A stretch of 40,602 bases of DNA from Clostridia bacterium (lineage in GTDB: Bacteria > Bacillota > Clostridia > Oscillospirales > UBA644): NCBI GenBank assembly GCA_017440085.1, contig JAFSHW010000036.1:1-40602 (forward strand), given 5' to 3'. Shown here piece by piece: positions 25,901-34,235 of the stretch. The notes under the pieces were generated by a model. That model was given only the letters and a program-made list of their open reading frames with translations. It was not told the DNA's origin and ran no database searches. Each line of letters starts with the position of its first letter. The first letter of the stretch is position 1. The position numbers were made by a program, and so were the translations under genes.

Positions 25901-27984
25901 GCGCACTTTCCGAACAGGAAGATTATGAACCTTACATTCTCATTAAGAATGACCGAGTAGAAATCATTATCGATAGCAAAATGGGTACTATCCTAAAGTT
26001 CGCTATTGACGGTGAAAACGTATTTGCAAATTCCGCTGCAAACTCCAGCCCCGAATTTGTTCTTTACAGAAATCCCACCGGCGGAGACCTTCTTTCTGAC
26101 GTAACATCTAAAGAAAATTCCGATATTATTTCTCTCAGCAGAAACGGTGATACTTACCACAAGCTTATAGATGCTGTTAAAGTAAATCAGATTTCTGAAA
26201 ACCATTACCAAGTTGCTCTTAATTACGCACTGGTTACTTACGATTATGAGCTCTTCTCTTCTGTAAGCGCAAACGCTAACCTCGCTGTAACATACGATAT
26301 CTTCGGCAACGGTGAAATCGTTATCAGCTACGCTTATGACCCCACAGTTCTTACAGGTATTCCTTCTGAAATCGCAAATATCGTTGTATTTGATAAGGGA
26401 TATGATACTTTCTCTTGGTACGGCAGAGGCCTTGGCGAAAGCTATTCTGACAGACTTGCAGATACAAGAGTAAGCATTTATGAAAACGTTGATGTTTCAG
26501 AACTTATTTCTACCAGATACGTTTATAACGCAGGTACAGGCGACAGAAGTGATGTAAGATGGGTAAAACTTGCAGGCGAAGAAAAGACTCCCGTTCTTAT
26601 TTCCAGCACTTCCGGCAACTTTGCATTTAATGCAAGCTATACAAACGGACTTTCTGCTTCTGATTATGCAAGAAACGTTTCTGCAGGCGATATATTCCTC
26701 AGAATTATTGCTGAACAGAGAGGTGTTTCCGCAGGCAACGTTGTTGATGCAAACAACTACGATGCAGATAACATTATCGAACCCGGTTCTTGCGTAGAAT
26801 TCTCTTACAGAATTAAACCTCTTGCAAATAATGAAGATGAAATGGCTGCAGCTAAAACTTACATTAAAGTTGACGCTCCTTCCGTTGACAGAGCTTCTAT
26901 TGAAAGCGGCAAAGATTACTCCATTACTTCCATTGCTTCCGGTACTGAATACCTTACAGTTGCAAACGGATCAGTATCTCTTGAAGCAGGTAAGGGTAGT
27001 GACGGTCAGCTTTGGAAATTGACTGAAGATAGCTCTACAGGTTTCGATGCAATCAGACTTGAAAATGTTGCATACGACGGAATTATTTCTCCTCCTTACG
27101 CTGTATATGACGAATCCAGAACAGCTATCGACGTTGGTCTTGGCCAGTATGCAAAAGCTCGTCACTGGGCTAATTGGCAGCATATTGATGATCAGCTTAA
27201 ACCACTTTCCGTTGGTTGGGCACTCATTCCTATGAATGAAGAAATCGGTTCTCACGTAGTTCTTCAGGATCCCAAACATCTCGAAGGCAACAAACTTGCT
27301 CAGTGGGATCTTATCGAAGTTGACGCTGATGAAAACCTCTACGTAATTCAGAATAAGAAGACAGGCGATCTCTTAACTGTAATTGATGAACTTACTTACA
27401 GGAATGCAATCGTTGAAATTCTTGCTGACAGAAAGCTTAACTATGCAGGTACTATCGACTGGAACAGCTTTGCTGCTATGGATGCAACCGCATACGTAGA
27501 TAACGGTTCCGGCGGTACAAACAACTGGGCTAAGCTTGAAAAGAGCCTTACAATCTGGAACGCTCTTCCCTCTGATAGCCAGAAATGGACTTTCACTCAA
27601 GTCTCAGTAGGTGAATTTACAATCACAAATAAAGACACTGGTCTTGCTCTTACTTACGACGGTGAAGTTCTTTCCGAACAGACTGCTAACGGCAATGCTA
27701 ACCAGATTTGGGCAGTTATTGACGATAACGGTGTTTACGGCCTCGTAAACAAAGCAAACGGCGGCGCACTTACGCTCGATACATTGCGTGTTCCTCTTAC
27801 AGAAGAAGAACTTGCAGCTATCTACGTAACTGTTGAAGACGATAAATACAAGGAAATCACAGTTCTTACTGTTCAGCCTTGGGCAGGTCTTGCAACTCAG
27901 AAATGGTATATCGAATCTGATGCAGACAGAGAAATCGTTATCGAAGCAGGCGATAGCTGGTACCTTGACCCCGTTGTTGAATAA
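22969..27984 (+). CDS. Large glycoside hydrolase family 2-like (beta-galactosidase-type) lipoprotein with C-terminal ricin-like lectin region
   Basis: ATG 22969 follows GGAGG by 7 nt and gives 1671 residues. A lipobox VAAC (Cys24) predicts a surface lipoprotein. The GH2 layout is a sugar-binding jelly roll (about 60-265), an immunoglobulin-like domain (to ~400), a TIM barrel (~400-680), linker domains, and a beta-galactosidase small-chain-like domain (about 985-1295). Residues ~1310-1671 show ricin-type QxW repeats (GQLWKL, SQKWTF, NQIWAV, TQKWYI). Putative acid/base E518 (GNESG) and nucleophile E578 (LLESF) are present. However, residues corresponding to LacZ His357, His391, His418 and His540 are replaced. 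It is probably a cell-surface glycan-active protein; the substrate and even activity are uncertain. It is monocistronic, with a strong terminator. Confidence 0.85.
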   Translation: MNKRLKIVLCTGLLIVMLLSVAACGKVTGLVETYDEWKTDVASRNKEAASSILVSYDDLNTAASADITKSSYYLSLNGTWDFAYTQNAASVPADFMKLDFVYPDPNTASVSGKTEILYWDKINVPGTFEMQGYGNPVYLESAYAWSSEIRPTKVPETENPIGLYRTTVSIPENWDGREVYITLDGVSSACYVYVNGEMVGYGQDTYSSKTFRITDFVKAGEEALVAVKVFKYSYASWIEAQDVIRFGGIFDDVYLSSSPKVSIKDISIDSGLDSEFVNATMLVNVDVVSYVESNDGYSLEIQVLDQEGKPFIAARKLGSSVTFKDTKDAGSNYFKAASGGRVSAEAPIKWSAENPYLYTAVITLKNADGEAVDVKSVRFGYCKAGYAVDDEGNQSFTMNGEKVKLYGVVYNEFNAATGSYVPYEQKVEDVKALKAMNVNAVRSPGVPFSSEFIALCDEYGIYVVSDINLESEPYSAKGDATIPGNQTIWQNILVDRLYNVVERDKNAPSVIMWGLGNESGQGSSFKSLRSVLQGLDKRLIVYDGDTQYSDLVVANDWDFSKLNEVLNDTENKKPVLLESFDIGLLNGGGNISSLVSLIDSSDKVQGGFFSYFIDKALYWPKDSANAATILKEKPYATNSAEYQLTYSGSWGESLSDSYKGLTGLLTANRTWQPEAYEFKNVFSPIAVSAVDVKNGKFSVTNRLNFTAFEDAYEVIWEVYKEAELVKSGKVEGLSILPGESAEFTVDYGTLAANVDYFVDIRVVTLNETKWNDLTDGVVASWQYDITGYEALPLTGGEETDFGDALEVEIIEKPEVVTTVLDIAKGYIYVSNNFSENLGDIFDCTFELIETNNFWKKPRPVVISSGTVDLDIPAYSQDVKVQLVYDNEQKAVEGGDYLVKVKFVAKKALGDIPAGYTFVWNFDDSTLGAPIPFEVDKSRTPVQDKNEDGSPKIDGKGNPIMIGGDVEPETVPEVDVNDSALSEQEDYEPYILIKNDRVEIIIDSKMGTILKFAIDGENVFANSAANSSPEFVLYRNPTGGDLLSDVTSKENSDIISLSRNGDTYHKLIDAVKVNQISENHYQVALNYALVTYDYELFSSVSANANLAVTYDIFGNGEIVISYAYDPTVLTGIPSEIANIVVFDKGYDTFSWYGRGLGESYSDRLADTRVSIYENVDVSELISTRYVYNAGTGDRSDVRWVKLAGEEKTPVLISSTSGNFAFNASYTNGLSASDYARNVSAGDIFLRIIAEQRGVSAGNVVDANNYDADNIIEPGSCVEFSYRIKPLANNEDEMAAAKTYIKVDAPSVDRASIESGKDYSITSIASGTEYLTVANGSVSLEAGKGSDGQLWKLTEDSSTGFDAIRLENVAYDGIISPPYAVYDESRTAIDVGLGQYAKARHWANWQHIDDQLKPLSVGWALIPMNEEIGSHVVLQDPKHLEGNKLAQWDLIEVDADENLYVIQNKKTGDLLTVIDELTYRNAIVEILADRKLNYAGTIDWNSFAAMDATAYVDNGSGGTNNWAKLEKSLTIWNALPSDSQKWTFTQVSVGEFTITNKDTGLALTYDGEVLSEQTANGNANQIWAVIDDNGVYGLVNKANGGALTLDTLRVPLTEEELAAIYVTVEDDKYKEITVLTVQPWAGLATQKWYIESDADREIVIEAGDSWYLDPVVE

Positions 27985-28000
27985 TAATTTAAACTTAATA

Positions 28001-28036
28001 AGGGCATTGAGTTTTACTCAGTGCCCTCTATTTTTT
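28001..28036 (+). terminator. Terminator of the GH2-like gene
   Basis: AGGGCATTGAGT (28001-28012) pairs with ACTCAGTGCCCT (28016-28027), including one G-U pair, with a TTT loop. CTATTTTTT follows. Confidence 0.9.
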
Positions 28037-28096
28037 ACAGGAAATTGAAACAATGACTTCGGATATGAACAAAAAATGAAAAATCGGCTTATCCTC

Positions 28097-28125
28097 TTGA
28101 AAAATCCTTAAAAAAGGTGTATTAT
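28097..28125 (+). promoter_or_regulatory. Promoter of guaB
   Basis: TTGAAA (28097-28102), 17-bp spacer and TATTAT (28120-28125). A TATAAT at 28130 is an alternative -10 with worse spacing. The leader is ~80 nt and contains no recognisable purine riboswitch. Confidence 0.6.
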
Positions 28126-28202
28126 ATAGTATAATACCGATTTGGTTTTAATCGCAATTAGATCCTAAAATAATAAAGTAAAAGATATGAGGAAAGGAAT
28201 GA

Positions 28203-29687
<1,485 letters not shown>

Positions 29688-29711
29688 ATCAGAATAATTT
29701 AATATAAAAAT

Positions 29712-29757
29712 GAGCATACTTTTTACGGATGGTGAAAAGTATGCTCGTTTTGTTTAT
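29712..29757 (+). terminator. Terminator of guaB
   Basis: GAGCATACTTTT (29712-29723) pairs perfectly with AAAAGTATGCTC (29735-29746), followed by GTTTTGTTTA. Confidence 0.85.
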
Positions 29758-29817
29758 TTTCAGTCTTGCACTGACTGTTATTCACAGTATTTTATATTTG
29801 TATTTTATGAAAAAATA

Positions 29818-29848
29818 AAAGCACTTATGAGAGTATCATAAGTGCTTT
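29818..29848 (-). terminator. Terminator of the cysteine-rich protein gene
   Basis: AAAGCACTTATGA (29818-29830) pairs perfectly with TCATAAGTGCTTT (29836-29848). Read on the minus strand the stem is followed by TATTTTTTC, and it begins 13 bp after the stop codon. Confidence 0.85.
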
Positions 29849-29861
29849 CAATCATTTTTGA

Positions 29862-30170
29862 TTATTCTTCGTCAGCTTTTTCATCTGCTGCGGGTTCTTC
29901 AGCTGCACATTCTTCGCAAGTGCATTCTGATTCTTCGCAACCGCAACCACAGCCGCATTCTTCGTGTTCTACTGCAAGGTAGTCGGGTTCGCAGCAATCA
30001 CATTCGTCATCGCAGCATTCATCGTCGCAGCAATCGCAATCACAGCAATCGTATTCTTCAAGCTCTTTCAATTCTTTCATATATTGAACAGCTTTATATG
30101 CAGCGTAAGCTGCTCCTGCAAGTGCGAGACCTGTAGCCATACCGAGTACAAAATTAGTTTTCTTTCCCAT
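29862..30170 (-). CDS. Small membrane-anchored, acidic cysteine-rich protein (17 Cys)
   Basis: I do not recognise a named family. The 102-residue protein has a short basic N-terminus, one hydrophobic helix (about residues 7-30, with GLALAGAAYAAYKAV), a charged linker and then a Cys/Asp/Glu-rich region. Cysteines fall in two clusters: ten at 42-60 as CC/CDC pairs, and seven at 72-88 as CGCGCGC and CTCEEC. The tail is Glu/Ala/Asp-rich. The composition suggests metal chelation at the membrane, or a structural disulphide role; this is inference. The gene is solid: perfect promoter, RBS AAAGGA before ATG, and terminator. It is monocistronic. Confidence 0.8.
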   Translation of the reverse strand: MGKKTNFVLGMATGLALAGAAYAAYKAVQYMKELKELEEYDCCDCDCCDDECCDDECDCCEPDYLAVEHEECGCGCGCEESECTCEECAAEEPAADEKADEE

Positions 30171-30228
30171 AGGTAAAATTCCTTTCTCATTTATATTTAA
30201 TTTTTATCAATAACGGATTGATAAGAAT

Positions 30229-30257
30229 ATTATACCTTGAAAAATTTTTATTGTCAA
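30229..30257 (-). promoter_or_regulatory. Promoter of the cysteine-rich protein gene
   Basis: Minus strand: perfect TTGACA (30257-30252), 17-bp spacer and perfect TATAAT (30234-30229). It predicts strong constitutive transcription. Confidence 0.82.
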
Positions 30258-30293
30258 CCCGTTTTTCAAAAAGTGCTAATAATTTTGCTTTTA

Positions 30294-31970
30294 TCATACA
30301 ATTGCGTTCAGCTTTTTTATCATTTCTGCAAGTTTTCCATCTTCAAAGGGAAGTTTGAATCCTGCGCCTTTAACCAAATCAACGAAAGTTTTCGAGCCGC
30401 CTGCTTTGAGGAAATTATCGTAGTTTGCAAAAGCTTCACCGTAGTTTTCTTTTGATTGGATAAGGAAGTCGAAAGCGATGGTCTGAGCGAGGCAGTAATC
30501 AATGTAATAGAAGGGTCTTTCATAAATATGGCTCTGATATTGCCATCTGCCGCCGTCTTCCATATAGGTAATACCTTTGTTGGAAAGGTAGGGCCTGAAA
30601 ATTTCTTCAAGCTCAAGCCAAAGCTGTTTTCTTTCAGCGGGAGTCATTTCAGGATTTTCGTAAACCTTCTGTTGAAAATAATCTACCATTGTGCCGTAAG
30701 GCAAGAAGGTTATTGCGTTCAGCAGGTGCATATGTCTGTAATCGTTTGCTCTATCTCCAAAGAAAAGCTCCATCCATTTCCACGCAAAAAATTCCATTGA
30801 CATTGAGTGAACTTCACAGGTTTCCATTCCGCCTTGACGGAGTTCTGCCAAAATCCCTGAATTCATTGCTTTATATGAAGCAAGCGCATGCCCTGCCTCG
30901 TGAGTTAAGACGTCTACATCACCTGAAGTGCCGTCAAAGTTTGCGAAAATAAAGGGCATCTTGTAAGATGGAAGCTCTGTGCAGTAGCCACCGTTGCTCT
31001 TTCCTTCGCGGGCAATAACGTCGAAGAGGTCGTGGTCAAGCATAAATCGAATAAATTCACCCGTTTCCGCAGACATTTCTTCGTACATTTTTTTGCCGTT
31101 TGCAAACATTTCTTCAGCAGAACCGATTGGTTGAGGGTTGCCCTCTTTGATGTAAATATTGTCATCGTAGAGCATTATTTGGTCAATTCCCAATTCGTCG
31201 GCAATTTGCTTTTTCAATTTGCATACGAAAGGTACCCAATCTTTGATAAGCTGTTCTCTGAATTTTGCAATATCTTCCGGTGAGTAGCAGTTTCTGCCCA
31301 TACGGTAATAACCCAGTTCCACATAGTTTTTGTATCCCATTTTCTGAGCCATTCTCGTGCGGACTTTTACCATTTTGTCATAAATATCGTCGAACTTATC
31401 ACCGTTTTCTTTCATAAATTCACCGTGAGAGTTAAAAGCCTGTCGGCGAATTTCTCTATCAGGGCTATCTTTGTATTTACCCAACTGAGAAATGTTCAAT
31501 ATTTCACCGTTAAAAGGTATTTTTGCTGAAGAAAGCAGTCTTTTGTATTCAGTCTGGAGCTTGTTTTCTTCAACGCAATCCTCTTCGATGATGGGGTCAT
31601 ATGACTTTTTCAGTATTTCATAATTGGTGAAAATAAGGGGTGAAAACTCTTTTTCAAGATATTTTCTGTGGGGAGACTTAAGCATTGCTTCCGCAAAAAC
31701 AGTTTTCAGGCCTGTCATTACCGGTTCAGCTTCGTTGTAGAAATCCATTTCCTTAACGTAAAATTCATCGGTGGTATCCAAAGTGAATCTTATATATGCC
31801 AAAGATGCCATCGTGCCGATTTCTTCGTCAGTTTCGTTTACTTTTCTGTAAATTTCCGTCTGTTCTTCCGCGGTAACGCCTTCTTTTGTGAAAGCCTTTG
31901 TGTATTCAGCGTATTTAGCTTTCAATTCTTCAAGATTCGGGCGTTTGTATTCTATTTCAGAAATTTTCAC
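30294..31970 (-). CDS. M3 family oligoendopeptidase
   Basis: This is a zinc oligopeptidase of the PepF/thimet-oligopeptidase family that degrades short cytoplasmic peptides. The zinc motif HEAGH is at residues 357-361, in the context DVLTHEAGHALASY. The start is taken as GTG 31970 (558 residues) with AGAAGG upstream. A longer reading from ATG 32021 would place the promoter's own -10 inside the coding sequence, so it is unlikely to be used. No signal peptide is present. The gene lies between the Cys-rich gene and sigF in the same orientation but has its own promoter. No clear terminator follows its stop. Confidence 0.92.
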   Translation of the reverse strand: MKISEIEYKRPNLEELKAKYAEYTKAFTKEGVTAEEQTEIYRKVNETDEEIGTMASLAYIRFTLDTTDEFYVKEMDFYNEAEPVMTGLKTVFAEAMLKSPHRKYLEKEFSPLIFTNYEILKKSYDPIIEEDCVEENKLQTEYKRLLSSAKIPFNGEILNISQLGKYKDSPDREIRRQAFNSHGEFMKENGDKFDDIYDKMVKVRTRMAQKMGYKNYVELGYYRMGRNCYSPEDIAKFREQLIKDWVPFVCKLKKQIADELGIDQIMLYDDNIYIKEGNPQPIGSAEEMFANGKKMYEEMSAETGEFIRFMLDHDLFDVIAREGKSNGGYCTELPSYKMPFIFANFDGTSGDVDVLTHEAGHALASYKAMNSGILAELRQGGMETCEVHSMSMEFFAWKWMELFFGDRANDYRHMHLLNAITFLPYGTMVDYFQQKVYENPEMTPAERKQLWLELEEIFRPYLSNKGITYMEDGGRWQYQSHIYERPFYYIDYCLAQTIAFDFLIQSKENYGEAFANYDNFLKAGGSKTFVDLVKGAGFKLPFEDGKLAEMIKKLNAIV

Positions 31971-32009
31971 TTGTATGCCTTCTTTCAAATGCAGTATTTT
32001 TATACACTC

Positions 32010-32038
32010 AGTATACCACATTATTATGAAAAAATCAA
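32010..32038 (-). promoter_or_regulatory. Promoter of the M3 oligopeptidase gene
   Basis: Minus strand: TTGATT (32038-32033), a 17-bp spacer ending in TGG (extended -10), and TATACT (32015-32010). The position fixes the translation start downstream, at GTG 31970. Confidence 0.7.
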
Positions 32039-32052
32039 GGGGTTTTAGGTCT

Positions 32053-32781
32053 TTACATCAGCAACCGCAACTTTTCAATTATTTTCTTTTCTTTTCGGGA
32101 GACTTGAACTTGAGTCATACCTAAAATGTCTGCAGTTTCCTGCTGGGTTTTTGAAAGGAAATATCTTAGAGAGATCAACTTTCTTTCGTGGCTTTCAAGC
32201 TTTTGAAGGCTGTCTTTCAGCGCCATTTTATCAATATCCGGAAGGCTTCCTTCATCGCCCAGTACGTCAGAAAGAAAAATATCTCCATCAGAGCTTATTG
32301 GTTCGTCGAGAGAATCCGGTCTTCTTGCGGATTCCAAGGCTGCAATGATTTCTTCTTTTGCAATGCCCGTTTCTTTTTCTATTTCAGAAAGCGTTGGTTC
32401 TCTGTTTAATTTTGAAGTAAGCGTTTCGTTTGCTTTTTTTATAATCGAATACTGCTCTTTTATTTTTCTGCCGACTTTTACGGGGCCGTCGTCTCTTAGG
32501 AATTTCCGCATCTCACCGATTATCATAGGTACTGCATAGGTGCTGAACACAACGCCTCTTTCGGTGTCAAATCTTCGTAATGCTTTCAGTAGCCCTATTG
32601 AGCCTATTTGGCAAAGGTCTTCAAATTCAACTCTGTTGTGAGCCGCTTTGATTAAACGGTAAGCTGAAGCTCTTACCAACCCCATATTTTCTTCCAAAAT
32701 CTTTGCTTCCAGGGAAGTATCTCCGTTTTTATATTGAGCTATAAGTTCTGCGCTTTTGTATTCCGTCAAGGCTTCCGGCAT
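32053..32781 (-). CDS. sigF: RNA polymerase sigma-F factor, forespore specific
   Basis: Sigma-F directs early transcription in the forespore after asymmetric division. The 242-residue protein has region 2 (ENMGLVRASAYRL, FEDLCQIGSIGLLKALRRFD), region 3 (KIKEQYSIIKKANETLTSKL, TLSEIEKETGI) and the region 4 helix-turn-helix (TQQETADILGMTQVQVSRKEKK). Gene order spoIIAA-spoIIAB-sigF makes the assignment firm. The start overlaps the end of spoIIAB by 16 bp and has its own RBS (GGAG). In the known system it is held inactive by SpoIIAB until SpoIIAA is dephosphorylated. No clear terminator was seen after the stop. Confidence 0.96.
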   Translation of the reverse strand: MPEALTEYKSAELIAQYKNGDTSLEAKILEENMGLVRASAYRLIKAAHNRVEFEDLCQIGSIGLLKALRRFDTERGVVFSTYAVPMIIGEMRKFLRDDGPVKVGRKIKEQYSIIKKANETLTSKLNREPTLSEIEKETGIAKEEIIAALESARRPDSLDEPISSDGDIFLSDVLGDEGSLPDIDKMALKDSLQKLESHERKLISLRYFLSKTQQETADILGMTQVQVSRKEKKIIEKLRLLM

Positions 32782-33197
32782 AAGACTTTCTCCATAGTAA
32801 CGGTAGTTCCTTTGCCCGGAACGGAGCGAACCTTCAGCTTGTCCGAAAATGTCTGCATTATGGTGAATCCCATACCTGCTCGATCCTCAGAGCCTGTGGT
32901 AAAGCAGGCTTCCATTGCTTGCTTAATATCGGGTATTCCTACGCCTCTGTCTCTTACTGTAATTCTGACTCTTCTGTTTTCGTATATGTAAACTGAAATT
33001 GCTATAATTCCTTCTTTTTCTGCGTAGCCGTGAACGATACTGTTGGTAACAGCTTCAGATACTATCGTTTTTATATCAGATATTTCTTCAAGTGTTGGGT
33101 CAAGCTGGGCAATAAATGCCGCAGTGCTTACCCTGGCGAAGCTTTCGTTTACGCTTCTGCTGGGGAAGGTTATTTGCATTTTATTTGCTAAACTCAT
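32766..33197 (-). CDS. spoIIAB: Anti-sigma-F factor and serine kinase
   Basis: SpoIIAB binds sigma-F and also phosphorylates SpoIIAA using ATP. The 143-residue protein shows the GHKL ATPase motifs: EAVTNSIVHGY (N box, Mg-ATP binding), DRGVGIPD (G1) and GMGFTIM (G2). It overlaps the end of spoIIAA by an ATGA (stop/start), the classic translational coupling that keeps the amounts balanced, and overlaps the start of sigF. Length and order match Bacillus and Clostridium. Confidence 0.97.
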   Translation of the reverse strand: MSLANKMQITFPSRSVNESFARVSTAAFIAQLDPTLEEISDIKTIVSEAVTNSIVHGYAEKEGIIAISVYIYENRRVRITVRDRGVGIPDIKQAMEACFTTGSEDRAGMGFTIMQTFSDKLKVRSVPGKGTTVTMEKVLCRKP

Positions 33198-33514
33198 TTT
33201 CTTTCAAATTCCTTTCTTCCTATAATATTCCAAACGCCTGAAACGTCGAAAATCCTTGATATTTGTGAATTGACTTTTGCCAGATTTACTACTCCACCGT
33301 ATTGCTTCATAAGTTTGTATCTTCCCAAAACTATTGCGATACCGCTACTGTCGCAAAAAGTGACCTGAGAAAAATCCAAAATAAGATTTTTAGGTAAGTA
33401 TTTAAAAATCAATTCGTCCGTTTGCTTTCGAATTTCCGACGCAGTGTGGTGGTCGATTTCACCTTTTATCATAACGGTTAATCCTTGTTTTTCGTCTATG
33501 GTGTATCCTATCAT
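33194..33514 (-). CDS. spoIIAA: Anti-anti-sigma-F factor
   Basis: SpoIIAA is a STAS-domain protein that, when unphosphorylated, displaces sigma-F from SpoIIAB. The 106-residue protein has the phosphorylation site in FCDSSGIAIVLGRY; Ser56 or Ser57 corresponds to Ser58 of B. subtilis. It is the first gene of the operon, with RBS GGAGG before ATG 33514. The SpoIIE phosphatase that activates it is not in the window. Confidence 0.96.
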   Translation of the reverse strand: MIGYTIDEKQGLTVMIKGEIDHHTASEIRKQTDELIFKYLPKNLILDFSQVTFCDSSGIAIVLGRYKLMKQYGGVVNLAKVNSQISRIFDVSGVWNIIGRKEFERK

Positions 33515-33564
33515 TTTTATACCTCCGTGTTTTTAATGGTTATGTATTATTGTACCTCAGTTTT

Positions 33565-33587
33565 ATTGAAAAAATACTCGAAATCCG
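33565..33587 (-). promoter_or_regulatory. Candidate sigma-H-type promoter of spoIIA
   Basis: On the minus strand CGGATTT (33587-33581) and CAAT (33568-33565) are 12 bp apart, resembling the sigma-H pattern AGGAnnT - 12 bp - GAAT with one mismatch in each element. In B. subtilis the spoIIA operon is transcribed by sigma-H. The match is imperfect. A TACAAT -10 exists closer to the gene but has no -35. Confidence 0.35.
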
Positions 33588-33659
33588 TCAGCTTTTTTAA
33601 TTTATTTTTAATGAGATTCTATTCCTAAAAATTGTCAATTTTCTTCCGAAATAATTTCG

Positions 33660-33688
33660 TTGACTTATCTATACATATGTGGTAGAAT
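33660..33688 (+). promoter_or_regulatory. Promoter of the marR-ABC exporter operon
   Basis: TTGACT (33660-33665), a 17-bp spacer ending in TGG (extended -10), and TAGAAT (33683-33688). The palindrome at 33694-33709 covers the expected start point. Confidence 0.78.
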
Positions 33689-33693
33689 ATACG

Positions 33694-33709
33694 TTAGTTA
33701 GAAAACTAA
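33694..33709. promoter_or_regulatory. Probable MarR operator
   Basis: The perfect inverted repeat TTAGTT-AGAA-AACTAA begins 5 bp after the -10 element and overlaps the expected transcription start. Inverted repeats of the TTAG/CTAA kind are typical MarR sites. Binding by the regulator encoded next would block transcription of its own operon. Confidence 0.72.
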
Positions 33710-33732
33710 TTATTTTTGAAAGGGGGATTATA

Positions 33733-34212
33733 ATGAATAACCGCCACGGAGTTGAAAATGGATTTAAAAAAGAACATTTCGATAGGGAACACCGTGATTT
33801 GAAAGATGCTCCTATGGGAATAATTCTTAGGCACGCCGAGCATACACACGATATGCACGTAAGAGAAAGGCTTGATTCCTGCGGTATTACGAAGGCTTTT
33901 GGTCCTTTTTTAATGACTATTTCCAAAAATGAAGGCTCAACTCAAGCGGAAATAGCTGATAAAATGCATTTTACTGCGGCAACTGTAAGCGTCACGCTTC
34001 AAAAAATGTTGGATTCAGGGTATATTACTAAAATTGCCGACGATTCAGACAGCCGACAGGTTCGAATTTATTTAACTGAAAAAGGCAAAGAAAAATCACA
34101 AGAAATGCATTCAATATTCAGAGAACTGGAAGAAAAATTGGTAGAACCTCTTACCGAAGAGGAAAAAACCGAGCTTCGCAGGCTTCTTCTGAAAATAACA
34201 GAAAGAAAGTAA
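33733..34212 (+). CDS. MarR family transcriptional regulator
   Basis: The 159-residue winged-helix dimer-type regulator starts at ATG 33733, preceded by AAAGGGGG; a longer frame from 33679 would run through the promoter. The recognition region is GSTQAEIADKMHFTAATVSVTLQKMLDSGYI, followed by the wing DDSDSRQVRIYLTEKG. The N-terminal 42 residues contain seven His (5, 15, 20, 34, 37, 39, 42), unusual for the family and possibly metal- or ligand-related. It heads an operon with two ABC exporter genes (gap of 23 bp) and probably represses it from the palindrome at 33694-33709. Confidence 0.92.
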   Translation: MNNRHGVENGFKKEHFDREHRDLKDAPMGIILRHAEHTHDMHVRERLDSCGITKAFGPFLMTISKNEGSTQAEIADKMHFTAATVSVTLQKMLDSGYITKIADDSDSRQVRIYLTEKGKEKSQEMHSIFRELEEKLVEPLTEEEKTELRRLLLKITERK

Positions 34213-34235
34213 TACATAAGGAGATAATTCATCAG

